DNA of 64,000 bases from Camarhynchus parvulus (Eukaryota > Chordata > Aves > Passeriformes > Thraupidae). The stretch covers positions 2,480,001-2,544,000 of the forward strand of contig NC_044585.1 in assembly GCF_901933205.1 (NCBI RefSeq), given 5' to 3'. A model generated the notes under the pieces. That model was not told where the DNA came from. It searched no databases and worked only from the letters and a program-made list of their open reading frames with translations. Positions 1-11,600 of the stretch are shown here, one piece after another. Numbering within the stretch: the first letter of the stretch is position 1; each line of letters begins with the position of its first letter. The translations under genes were made by a program, and so were the position numbers.

Positions 1-388
1 GGATGAAACAGGCACATTGTGGTTCCTGTGGAAAACATCTCCTCTGTGATGAGTCATGCACTTTGATGGGCCTGAGTGCACTGTCAGTGGCACAAAACTC
101 CAAATGCAGTAAAAAGTATGGCTGCAGGTCCAGATACAGATCCTCACCCTGTAAATTCCTCTAGTCAGATGAATCCCACCCAAATCCCTGCTGACCCTGG
201 CAGGGTCACTGCTCTCTGTGGGTCAGTTCCTGATCCATGATGGGAGTTGCTGGGAGAGCTGAGATCCTGTGGCAAGGCCATGTCCAAAACCCTCACACAG
301 TTTATCTCTTGTGATAAATATCTTGTGACAAAGGTGAAGACCTTGGAACAGTCACTGTGATGCTGAGTCTTTTTCCTTTCATTTAAAG

Positions 389-459
389 ATTACAAAGCTC
401 AAGATTGACAACAATCCATTTGCTAAAGGTTTCCGTGAACATGGGAAGAACACTCGAAG
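389..459 (+). CDS. TBX6L: T-box gene exon a: end of the T-box domain
   Basis: Acceptor TTTAAAG precedes ATT ACA AAG. The exon reads ITKLKIDNNPFAKGFREHGKNTR and ends CGA AG before GTAAAC, leaving two bases of a split arginine codon. The core IDNNPFAKGFR is diagnostic of the C-terminal end of T-box domains. I see no coding segment in bases 1-388, which look like the upstream intron. Confidence 0.85.
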
Positions 460-2873
460 GTAAACTGTCTTTTCATTTCAATTTGTTTCTAGCTGGAGTT
501 CACTTGTGAATTTTACCCAAGGTCTTTGAACAAAACTCTACCAGCCAGCTCTGCTGAGCCTGCTGCATTGTGCATCCTGCATTTCCCTGTATCTGGAGTG
601 ATGTCCCTCTGTGCAGCCTCTTCTCAAGAGACTTGGGGAGTGGGAGGTGACAATTCCTACAGAAATGTGGGAGGTGTGACAAATTTGAGACCTGCACTCT
701 CTTGCACATTGGAGCTAGACTGGAGTCTGACATGTGAATAGCAGTGATAACAGGAGTCCACAGCAGACCATTTGGTCTCTTGGAGATCAGCTTGATTCTG
801 ACATTTGGAGGCTCCTTGACTCCTTTTCCTGTGGGTGGAAAAGTGTCTCTTCCAGGGGGAGATTTTGTCTGCAGGAGGGAAGATGGATCCAATACCAGTG
901 AGATCTTCTGCTTGGTCTGAGGGCAGCCAGTAGATGAGGTGAAAAAAACAGCTTAAATTGCAACCCCAGACTGGCAATAGAGAAGGAAAAAAATGGAGGT
1001 TTTTTCCAAGCAGAAAATGTGACAAAAATATCCGAGATTTTGTTTTGTGTTATTTTATGCCTGAAAAAAATCTCCTAAAAAAAAAATTCCTGATGAAAAA
1101 AGGCCAAAACTGACTCTTTTTCACTTAAACTTTAAAAAGGTTATGGGTTTTCTTTCTTCTCCTATAGAATCCCTGCCTATATATCTAGGCAAAAACTTAC
1201 ATCCAAGCTACCCCCACATCTTGTTTTTTTACCAGGGAAGGACGAGCCAAATGCCAGAAGCCCAGTCCAGCCAAGAGCCAGAAGAGGAAGCTGCCTGAGG
1301 AAAAGGAGCCTGCTGCTGAGGAACGTGGTAATATTGATCACAACAAACCCAGAGAATGATATTCAGGAAGTTTTTTAAGCTAAATCATTCCTTGCTCCAG
1401 CTCATGGTGGTGCTTGCAGTAGCGCAGCTAAGGAGAGAGCAGGCAGGACTGACCCCCACAGTATGTGGGCAGAAAGGAGCTGGAAGGGGCTATTTATTCC
1501 CTTAAGGCAGAAGAACTGCAGGAGGTGGTTGTGTGTTTCCTTCCACCACCCTGTGATTGCTGCAACTGCCAACAGACCATTGTGAGCTTTGCCTCCCTCT
1601 TCCCCTTTCTCATTCTTTCCCATTCTTTCTTTTCCCTGCTTTGAGTCAGATTTTGAGAAGGATGAGAATGTGGATGTGAAGGAAGAGAGTAACCCCGTGG
1701 TGGTGAGCAGTGGCTATCCCTTCTGGGGCTCGGAGCAGAACAGCAGCCAGGCCTTCCCTGCAGCCTCACCAGTGCCTGCTGAGCAGAGGGAAGCTCTGGC
1801 CAGAGAGCAGCAGGTGCCAACACCATCCTACCACACATACCGGTGAGTGCTGCCTCCTGCTCCAAAGCCACACTTCAACTGATGGGATTCCTCTTCTTCT
1901 GCTGGGCATTCTGTAAGAAAAACAGCCAGCTGGGAATAGTGGGAGCATGCCTTTCTGTTGGAGAGCACATGTGGCTGAGAGATGGTAGATTAGCAGGGAC
2001 ATAGGTCCTAGGATAGCCTTTCTCTTCTAGTTCAAACCCGCTGGCACTGGGCATGCTCATGTCTTTGTAATATTCTTATTTCCCTGTCCCAAAATGCTCT
2101 CCCAGCCAGCTCTGAGTACTACAGAGCTTGCCTCTCCTTTGGAGGAAGTGTTGGAGGAGTGACAAAACTCCAGTCATTTTTCCTTCCTCATTGTAAAATT
2201 GGGTGTGAGTGAGTCCAGACTAGAACTTAGCCTGAACTAAGTTAGTCTGGACTCACCTTCTCTGGCATTTCATTTTTCTGTGAGTGCGACAGTGAGGCCT
2301 GGGCTAAACTCCACAGTAACAGTAAGATGAAGCAATAGGCAAGGGGAAGAGCTTGCCCTGCTTTTCCCCAGAGGATATTTGTGGGTTTTCCATGGTTTTC
2401 CACTCTGGTAGGTCTGACTTGCTCTTCTCTCTGCCCTTGGGCCCAGGTTCCACGAAGCTGGGGACAGCCAGCAGCTTCCCAGCCGTGACACCGCCACCTT
2501 GAACGATTTCCGCGCCAGGTGCCACGCCTTGGATCTCGCCATGGTGCCCGAGCACGACTCCAAACAGCTCCCAGAGGGCTTCACCAACCTGCCCCCACTG
2601 CCCCCACCTCTGCCTCCTCCCCAGGACTACACAGGAGTGGTGAACATGGCTCTGGACTCTGTGGGGAAAGCCGGGCCCCGGGCGCCCATGTACAGTCCCT
2701 ATGGCACCGAGCAGGGCCTGGGGCAGTGGGTGGTGCCTTCCCACAGCCAGTACAGGGCAATGAGCTACTCGGCCTTCTCCACGGAGTACAACACACAGGG
2801 AACTCCAGGACATGCCCACGGCACCGTGGCAGAGTGGAGCCAGTACCCTCTGTTCCCCTACGCCTGCTGGTGA
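389..2873 (+). CDS. TBX6L: T-box transcription factor, TBX6L/VegT/Tbx16 type (3' part, 5' exons outside window)
   Basis: Four joined exons (389-459, 1236-1327, 1650-1842, 2447-2873) keep one frame across GT/AG introns and encode about 260 C-terminal residues. The first visible exon holds the end of the T-box DNA-binding domain, with the family core LKIDNNPFAKGFR. Next comes a basic stretch (SQKRKLPEEK, possible nuclear signal), an acidic segment, a proline-rich block (PPLPPPLPPP) and a C-terminus ending FPYACW. T-box proteins bind T-half-site DNA; the VegT/Tbx16/TBX6L group acts in paraxial mesoderm. The rest of the domain lies before base 1. The subfamily is inferred from CRKL synteny and from recall that birds keep a Tbx6-like gene lost in mammals; the C-terminal region is too divergent to settle this by eye. 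A TBX6 orthologue is the main alternative. The T-box call is firm, the symbol moderate. Confidence 0.75.
1236..1327 (+). CDS. TBX6L: T-box gene exon b: basic linker
   Basis: Acceptor TTTTTTTACCAG; the split AG|G codon restores arginine. It encodes a lysine-rich linker with SQKRKLPEEKEP, a plausible nuclear-localisation segment, and stops one base into an aspartate codon before GTAATA. The frame agrees with both neighbouring exons. Confidence 0.75.
1650..1842 (+). CDS. TBX6L: T-box gene exon c: acidic/serine-rich transactivation-type segment
   Basis: Follows TTTGAGTCAG and reads DFEKDENVDVKEESNP, then a Ser/Gln/Ala-rich stretch to YHTYR; donor GTGAGT. It contains no folded-domain motif. The acidic start resembles activation regions, but that role is inference. 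Confidence 0.75.
2209..2256. repeat. short near-perfect hairpin in last T-box intron
   Basis: Arms 2209-2230 and 2237-2256 are reverse complements apart from a two-base bulge, with a six-base loop CCTGAA. It lies inside intron 1843-2446 of the T-box gene and is transcribed with it. Confidence 0.85.
2447..2873 (+). CDS. TBX6L: T-box gene terminal coding exon
   Basis: Acceptor TTGGGCCCAG joins the split arginine codon. It encodes FHEAGDSQQLPSRD, then LPPLPPPLPPPQDYTG, a Tyr/Ser-rich tail and a TGA at 2871-2873. It is GC-richer than its introns. A second long frame here is only a shadow, since this frame alone joins to exon c. Confidence 0.8.
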
Positions 2874-5600
2874 ATGGGGAGGACCCTTCCCAGTGAAAAG
2901 ACTGAAAGAAAATTGTAAATGAGATTGAATTTACTGTTGGACTTGTGAAGCTTTGCCTACACTAGGCAGAGATATTGCTGCAAGCAGTAGAGTGGGACAC
3001 CTTCACTTCCTTATGTCCTTGCACAACAACCCTCACCATATTTCACAAGCAGTGGTTGAACTGGTGGCTGTCCCAGCCATGTCATTGTGGATCAGGCTCA
3101 ATGTGTTGTGCAGTGGTTGTTTTCCCAGCAGGAGCAGGAAACCACAGGTCTGCAAGAACAGAATTTAAAGAGCTGCTGAACTCACAGTCAGTGTTGGCAC
3201 CTCTCATTTGGCAGCTTCCAACATCCCTTCCTCCTGGGACCTGGTGCAAGGAGATAGGGGCTGAGGACTTCCAGTAAGCCATCCACGTGGCCACAAAGCT
3301 GTAGAAAATATTGCAAAGGCGAGCAAAGCAAGCAATCCTGGTGAACTCTGAGCAGCTTCCTCAGTCAGTGTAGTCAAAGTAAAGCGAGTCTTGCCTTTCT
3401 TCCAGCAGCAGGTGAGAGTAAAATGCACAGCAAGGTGTGTCTGGAGCACAGCAGGTGCAGAGTTTGCAGAGTCTGCATGCAGGGGAGAGTTTGTTCCATG
3501 CAGGAGAAGTAGCAGCAAGGCTGTGTATGCTGTCTTTCTGTCCCTGTGTCCATCCCTCCTCTGCCAGCCCTAGGTTTGAGGTCAGTGAAACACTCTTCAT
3601 TCTGTGGAGGTAGAGGGATGCGGTTCATGGAATGTGGGGGGCTCCTCTGGGGCTTTCCAAGGTTGTCAGAAGCAGAGCCATGAACAGCAGTGCTCTGTGT
3701 CACTCCAGCCTCTTCCTTTAGAGGGCAAGGAAATTTTCCACTGTGAACTTACTCCTTCTCCTGCTCCCTGTCACCCCTGGAGAATATAATTTATAGCTGT
3801 GGTTCCTGCCCTGCTCTGTGAGTGTGTGAAGTTATCTCACCTGTTTGGGAGTCTGCAGGGATCTGTCCATGTTTAGTTATCAGAGTGGTTCCACCTCCCT
3901 CCTCTGCAGTCCCATCCTGGGCAGGAGCAGCCTGTGCACTGCATACAAGCAGGGATTCTTTTCATCTTCCTCTTAGAAGGGGGAGGCCTCCCTGTTTGCC
4001 CACGTGCAGATGGCACTGGGGACTTGGTGACACAGACTCATTGCTTCTCAGGGAGGACAGACGTGCTCCTAGGTGTTATTTAGGGAATGTTTTCGTGTCA
4101 CACTAATAGCTGCTGTGTGACCTGCAGCCATCAGTAGGCACTGAGGTGTGTCATTTAGCCTGTGTGCCAGATGGTTTTCTGTGTGAGAGTGTGTGTGTGT
4201 AGCAAGATGTTGTCTCTGAGCAGACCTGTGCAGGTTTGTGCCTCAGGACCCCTGTGCAGGGACACTGGGGAAGGCTGTGCACCAGGTTTTTGGGGCACCA
4301 GCTCCTCACTGTGCATCTGCATAGCGTAGGGATGTTGAGCCATGTTGTTATTGTTAAAATTACCGTGAAAAGTAGCCCTGTAAATTTGTGGGCTCAGCTA
4401 CAATGACTGTTTTCTTATTTAAATTGTATATTGCAAACTGCTTTTGTACCACAATTATGATATGTACAGAGCAGCTGGATACTTCTCCTGGGCTTCCCAG
4501 GATTTGAGGATGTGCAGCATTGAAACAAAGGTCAGACTTTGCCACGGTACATGTACATAATGCCCTGTGAGCCTCCTCTCTGATGGCACCCTGGCCAGTA
4601 GTGATTTGTACCTGCTGTGCATGACACACATGTGGATGTGAGCAACTCACTTAAAAAAAATCTGGCTGGGGAAACAAAATGTGGAGCAGGCCTTTGTTAA
4701 TGCCAAAATATCATGATTTCCTGCTGTCTAAATGCCAGCTGTGTTAAGGCAGGTCAGCTGTAAAAGGCTGTCTCTGGCCATTAGTAGTTAATTTTGCTAC
4801 TGTCCTTCACATCTTGGAAATGAGAGGAGCAGAATGGCCGGGGAGGTGAGTGAGTGCCTTGAGCACCATGTGCAGGGACCCGAGGGGGTACTTTGTGCAT
4901 GGGATCGCTGCCAGCAGCATGCCCACAAGAGAAAGAGAGAGAGAGACTGCATCCCCCACAGGCTACCTGGTTGGATCTGTTTCTTTATCTTTGTAGCTGG
5001 GATGTGTTTCCTTGTCACAGAGCGCTAATGAGGATGAAAAGCTGCAGTGAGCATGAGTAACTGAGGACAGCTGGGCAGTACTGGGGAATTCCTGTGAAAA
5101 TACGAGTGCAATGCCGTTTTTTTCAAACCTTTGCAGTAGCAGTGCAGGTGCTGCTGCCCCCTGGGCCTGTCGGTAGTGCTGGTTTGGCAGACTGCTCTGC
5201 GCTGGGGTAAAAGACTCGGCTTTGTGCCTAGGACGAGCCATCAATTACTCATCAGCCTTCTGTTGCAACAGGACTGCTCGCCCTTCTCCAGTGAATCATC
5301 CGGCGTGCAGAAGTACCTATCCTTTCTCTCTGATTAGAGACTGCGCTCGGCTTGTTCGGGAAGCCTTGGGAGATTTTGCCTGTAGGTGTGCTCTGGACTC
5401 TGCTCCCGCCCCCTCCCTCTGCAGCTCCCACTGCCTTGTTTTCTTCAGCTGTGGCATTTCAAGCCTGTATGAGCTCGATTGAAATGCTGGTTTTGCACGC
5501 GTGTGAGATAATGTAATGCCTCTGACAGCTTCAATAAAAGGAAATGAGACATGTGGAAGTCAGGCCATTAAGACTAATAAAATAAACTCAAAAGTGTAGG
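2874..5600 (+). other. probable 3'UTR of the T-box gene
   Basis: No coding signal follows the TGA. The first well-placed polyadenylation hexamers are AATAAA at 5533-5538 and overlapping copies at 5576-5586, with T/G-rich sequence just after. The mRNA could end near 5555 or 5600, giving a 2.7-kb 3'UTR. A shorter form using a variant hexamer cannot be excluded without transcripts. Confidence 0.35.
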
Positions 5601-8600
5601 TTTCGTGCATCCTTCTCAAGCACAACGTGCTGTGCTTTAGTCATGTTACCTGGGGCCAGTTTGTACATGCATGACACGCTGTTGATTTCAGCATTCATTG
5701 TTCTCCACAGTGTGTTCAGCAAGCCTCAGGTTATCTGCTCACACTGCTAGATGTGACTCAGGCTCTTGCACCAATTCTTTGCAGCAAATTGTTTATTTTC
5801 TCTGTGTTTTTTGCTCCACTCCTGCAGAGAAGTTACATAAGGAGGAGGGCAAATGGACTATAAATGGGATCTAGGTAAATTTCCTATGGGAAAATCAAGA
5901 TCTTGATTTATTTTGGTTTCTCCTACTGGTTTTTGCAGCCCTAAGCCTTGTCTGACACTGCTTCAATGCAGATGGGAATGGCAGAAAAATGCTTTCTTGC
6001 CGATGCTGCGGTTCTTGCCCAGGCAGCTGCAGGCTCGGCAGTTTCCCTGCGGCACAGCGAGCTCCCAGCTCTGCCCACAGCCCTGTGGGGACACGGCGAG
6101 CCCGCCCGGCCCGCAGGCTGTGCCCTCTGCGCTTGGACCTGCGCTGGCTCTGCAGAAACAACTTCCAGCTGCTTTCACTGAGAGCTTTTCTAATGTCCAG
6201 CTGCTGCAGGGACAAGGGTGTGCGGGCTTAGTGCGAACCAAGCCCTGGGACTGTGCCACTGCCCGAGCTCCGCCCCGGAGCGGGGCCAAGCCCTCACGCG
6301 TGTGGGGCAGGGCAGGGCCTGCCCGGCCCGCGGGGCTCCGAGCGGGCCAAGGAGGCTCCCGGTCTGCGGAGAGACCTGAGGAGATCCTGGGGAGCAGCGT
6401 TTCCATGCAGGGCTGGGGCTCTTTGAACACCTGGTGCTGGGCAGCCAGGCCGGGCAGGACTCCTGCTTGCTTTGGGCTGACCCCACTGCCGAGATGGGCT
6501 GTCTGTCGTGGCGCTCCTTGAGCCTCCCAGGAGACTGCGACCACATTTCCTTGGGCAGCCCAAGTACCGGCTCACTTTAAGGCGATCCAGGCAAGCAGCA
6601 CAAACACCCACCCACCCCCCCCAGGAATAACAACATTCTTTCAAGTCAAATGGGTTTTTATTGCAGAGCTTAAAATCCACTTAATTCCCAAGCCCTAGGG
6701 TGGGATCCATGCGGAGCCTCTTAGCAGGGGGGAGCAGCATTTGGCTGGAGCAACAAGCAGTGCTGGGCACCTGCTGTGGGCGGCTGGGGCGGCTCCGGGC
6801 CTCGTCCCTGCTCCCAGAGCTGCCCACCATGCAGCTTCATGTTCCTGCCTGCCCTTGGCCTCCAGGTACTCACTGAGTGCCAAGAGCAAAGAGAGGGATA
6901 AAACTGTGCAGGGCAGGCTGGGGAATGAAGGCACCTCTCTGGATCCTGGTGGGGATGGGCTGCTCTGTGTCCCTCAGCTGCTCTGGGCACAGCTGCTCTC
7001 AGAGCCACGGCCTTGCTGCAGTGCAGTGGTTGTGAGGGAGGCCTGTCCTGCCTCCGGGCTCTATTCCCAGCCCTCTGCTGCTGGCCTGGCCCCCTGCTCC
7101 TCCAGGTAAGCTGCTTTTTACTGTCCTGCCTTGCAGAGTTGTAGTGAGCGAGAGCTAAATGTGCTTTCTGGACGTTATAACAGGAGGAACACAGGGACAG
7201 GTTTACAGGACGCAGAGAAGGGAGTAGGAAAGGTGTTTCTCCCCCACAGCACAAAACACGCACGTCCCAGGAAAAAAAAAAAAAACCAAAAAACCTGTGC
7301 CTGAGCAGAAGTGTCAGACAAAATTTTAACCAAGGGTGAAGCAAACCTTTGATGCAGGGTTGAGAAGAGGTGCTGCAGCTGTGCCAAGCAGTGTTGCTGT
7401 TCATCTTAGTTTAGTGTTATTCCTTTTTTGTTTTTCCAAGTTGTGTGAGTTTGTTTTATGACCTGAAGCACTTTGCTGTGGGGTGCTGGATTGCCTCTGA
7501 CAATTCTCTAATATTCAATTTCTTTTCTTTGAACATGCAGGTGTACAACTACAGTGTTCCTGCCCAGACAGCATCCTGCTTGGTGAGTGTAATGGATAGA
7601 TTTAATTTTAATCTCCCACAGTTCTTTGGGGACATGCTGAGATTTTTATTTCCTCCTCCTCTATTTTTACTGAAGAGGGTAAATTATGTGCCTCCATAAA
7701 GCAGAGCGGGCAGCCAGTGATACAGGATGGGCACTCCCGTCAGTCATGCACCAGCCATAAAGCACTGCTCACTTTCAGTATCTCTGCCTCTCGTTGTACA
7801 AGTATGACTGTACATGTAAAAACAGCAGCTGTTCACAGGAGAGACTTCCTGTGTGCTGGCACTGTCACTCCAGCTCCCATCTGTGGGGTCGCAAAGCTGG
7901 GGCGCCTGTGGTCTCTGTAACTGTAGGTGCTTGCCGGGAGATGGGGCATTAAGGGTGATCTGCGGGGAGTGCTGGTGCGGGGTAGCCAGGGATGAGTCAG
8001 GCGTGATTCCTGTCACACTGCGGGGTCTGTCCCCGTGCTGAACAGCCAGCCCTCTGCTCCCCCACAATCTGCTTTGGGCCCTGCTTCGCCATCTAGAAGG
8101 AGCTCAGTGGAGACAGAGCTCTCCAGAGCATCTCAGGCTCTGCCCAGCAGCATTCGGTGAGGGGGAAATGGGAATTGTTTCAGTAAGCTAAAGTCAGCCC
8201 TCCAGGGATAAAGGCAGTGAACTGGAGCAGTGGAGGGGATGTGATCAAACCCGCTCTTCACCCAAAGGATGTGCTGAGCATTGCGCTGACATAGGCTGAA
8301 TGACACTGATGTGCTCCCTGTAGAGCCCCTGGGGACACGAGGGCATTTTGTAAATCCTGGATGAGAAAGCTCGGCCAGGAGAGCGGCGTTCTGCCCCCCC
8401 GGCTGGGTTGGAGCTGCCGCATGTTCCCTGTCCTGCCCGTATGGCTGTTAATGGCCTTGTCCTGCCTCCATCCTCAGGGAATAATTGCCTCACACTTGAG
8501 CAAATGTGCTCGGTGTTTGAAAGGAGTCTATCGATTTGTGCGTATTCCTGAAAGCCTCACAGGGCCCCGTTCCCTTTGAAGTGTAAAAGCATCTGTCTGT

Positions 8601-11600
8601 CTCTGCTTCTCGAGATTCTCCTGCTCCATTTGCATCTCCTCTCGGGCTGCCCAGGAATCCATCCCTGGCCCCATGCCGCGCTCCGGTTTTGGCTGCTGAG
8701 AGGGCTCCCTGCCACGGGAAGGTGGGACTTGGAGACAAAGGTGCAAAGCTTCAGTCTGGGGAGGGGGTTGAGCTCAGCTTGCAGCTGGGGGTGCTCAGCA
8801 TGGAGCTGTTCCTGGAGGCCAGTTCCAGTAGACAGACTGGGAGTGTTCTTGTTGGGTACTTATCTGTGGTGGGTGTGTTAATTAGGAAGGAGAGGAAATA
8901 GCCTCTGGCTTCTCCCAGCCTTAGCACTTCACTTCCCGTGCCAGACAGCACTGGTTGGTAAGGAAGAGGTCAGAGCTGGACTGCCTTGGTTAATCCATCA
9001 TGTGGGAGCTGAATTACACAGGAATGACCAGAACCCTTGATGGTTCTCTGATGTGCATCTGAGCAAATACCACTGAAATGTTGCCAGTCCCTGGTCTGTG
9101 TGTGGGAATTCAGCCTGTGATTGTCCCCATCCCACCTCCCCTGGACAATGGGACTGGCCCTGGATGAGCTGCTTGTCCCTCCCAGGGCATTTTCCTGTCG
9201 GCACAGCCTTACAGGGGTAACTGCATTCCTGGAGCAAGGACTCAGAGCTCTGGCACTCCTTCGTCATCGTCATCGCTGGGGTGGTGGTGGGAGCACAGAG
9301 CAGATAACTCCAGGCTGGAATTGCAGGGGCTGCTGTATCCACTGCCATCCAGCACCTCCCAGATGGTGCTCTGGGTTTCCTATTTCAAGGGGGCCCCAGC
9401 GGAGCAGCCGTGGCACCTCGCTGCTGGAGGCAGTAAATGGGCTCCCATCTGGTTTTAATGATCAGTAGCACTTTGGTGCTTGTTTATTCCCGTGTTTTAT
9501 GCTTCAGCAATAAAATACTGCTTCAGTTTGTTCAATCCATCCTGGTGCTGGATGCAGATGAGTTCACAGGCTCTGACAAAGAGGTCCCAGCGGTATACAG
9601 GATGTTGTCTGTTTTGTTTTTTTTTTTTAGGCAACTGGGCAGAATCAGATGATGTAGTGGCTTTTGAAATACAAACATCAGTGGACAGAATAGAAGGCAG
9701 GGCACACAGCTCATCATGTCTAGCAAAGAAATCATGTCCTTAGATTGAAGAAGACTTGGTCCTGGAGCTGGAACTGTCTGCCCTTCTATCCTCCACAGGG
9801 CAGCACAGAGCTCTGGTGTGGAGACTGAATGAAGTTAGTCCCAACTTTAAACCAGATATTCAAGGAAATTTTAGTCCCAAAGTCTGCCTGTGTCAGTCAC
9901 TGGGCTGCAGCATTGTGCTTTAGCCATCAGTGGCAGTGGAAGTAGCAGAAGCTCTGGCAGGGCCACATCCTGCCATGGGCACACACCAGCTCTGTGACAG
10001 GTTCCTGGTGCCACCATGCTCGGGGAGCTACGGTGGGCTGGGAGCTGTACAGAATTCTCTGGGGTCAATGCAGTCATCTATTACATTAATCTAAGAGGCA
10101 ACTGTCTGTAAGGGGCTGTGGGGCTTACTTCCTGTGCCCAGCACACTCATGTGCCAGCAGCTCTGGTGCTGAGGGCATTGCCCTCTGAAGGGGCAGGCAG
10201 TAACCCCTGGCACATCTCTGGCACTCAGGATCTGGGATCCTGAATCAGTTCTGCAAAAGCCAGTTAAAGCTTTTCAGCATCTCTTGCCGGGGACACTAAG
10301 GCAAAGAGATTGAAGACAGTAAACCGCAGGGGAAGAAATGGGCTCTTTGTCTCTCTTCTGACTTTTATGGTGACCTGGAAACATTTCACTTTGCTATCTA
10401 ACATTCATCTTCTACCCTAATGGTGGAGAAACATTCTTTATTTCCCAACTGTATGCTCCTTGGAGGATATTTAACTTACCTCTAAAGAGCATTGATTTTC
10501 TGCAGAGACCCTTTTTCCCAACTGTTTGTCAAGGCTTGGAGCTTTAGGTGGCAACTAAAGGGAAAAGGATTTTAACAAACTAATTAACCTCCCTCCAAGT
10601 CATTCAGGGTCTGTTCCCTTGGTGCCACTGGTGTTGCATTTGTGCTAATTTCCCCTGGAAGGTCTAATGTAGGGGGAGCGATTAAAGGAGGCTTTTCTCG
10701 GGCAGTTTTTACACAGCAGGAAGAGGGAAGGTGGCAGTGGCTGCTCTGTTTGGTTATTGCCGTCCCCAGGGTCATCCAGCCAGCCCCTGCTGGAGCCAGC
10801 CCCAGCTCCCTTCTCTAGGATTGAGACTGGCCAGGTCCCAGCAAGGCAAAGCTGTCCCTCAAACCTCACCGGGTACCCTCTGAAAAGGGGGTCTGGGTCA
10901 CACCAAATGTGTCACCCCAGTTTCCCAAACAAGCATGGGCTGTCAGTCAGTGTAGAGGGAAGGATCTTCTGCAGAGCTGAGCTGGTTTTGCCATCACAGT
11001 GTCAGAAGGGCTCTCTGCTCCTCTGGCTTTCAACTGCAAATGAAGCAAATGGCAAAGCGCTGACAAAGGACCTCCCTGGCCTCTGCCCTGGCCCAGTGCT
11101 GGGTCCAGCGTCACGATCCTGGACACTGCTGATGGTGTCAGATCTCCTGGAGTCAGGGCAGGACTGTGTCATGGTGCCCTGGAAAAAGGAAACTGATTCT
11201 TATGGATGTTCCTAAGAGCCTTGTGCTGCTGGAATGAAGTGAGGCTCTGGGTGGCAGGAGACAAGCAGGTGTGGGGGCACCATGCTCATCCTCATCCTCC
11301 CAGGCTGAAAGTGGGGATGATGGGGAGAAATAAGGCTGGGATTCCTGGGATGTAGGGCTGGGACAGCTGTGAGCTGTGGCACGAACTCCTCCATGCAGAC
11401 TATAAAGTACTTCACAGGCCTGTCCCAATTGCCTGGCCTATTAGTTTTATGGAGGGGCCTATTGTAAGGGTGCAGTTGGTCTCCTTTTGCCACAGTAATG
11501 AAAACATAACCACGGTGGGGAGAGAGAGACCCTGGCAGGGAGGCAGCGGGAAGCCTGGGAGTTGGGGTCACAACTCTGTGAGCTCCTGGGGTCCCCGGGT

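Noticed and set aside
4185..4201. GT-rich run as a microsatellite
   Set aside because: Too short (about six uninterrupted GT units) to list as a meaningful repeat.
5913..6546. Open frames of about 200 residues on both strands
   Set aside because: They overlap each other on opposite strands in GC-rich DNA and show no domain or splice-consistent structure; expected by base composition.
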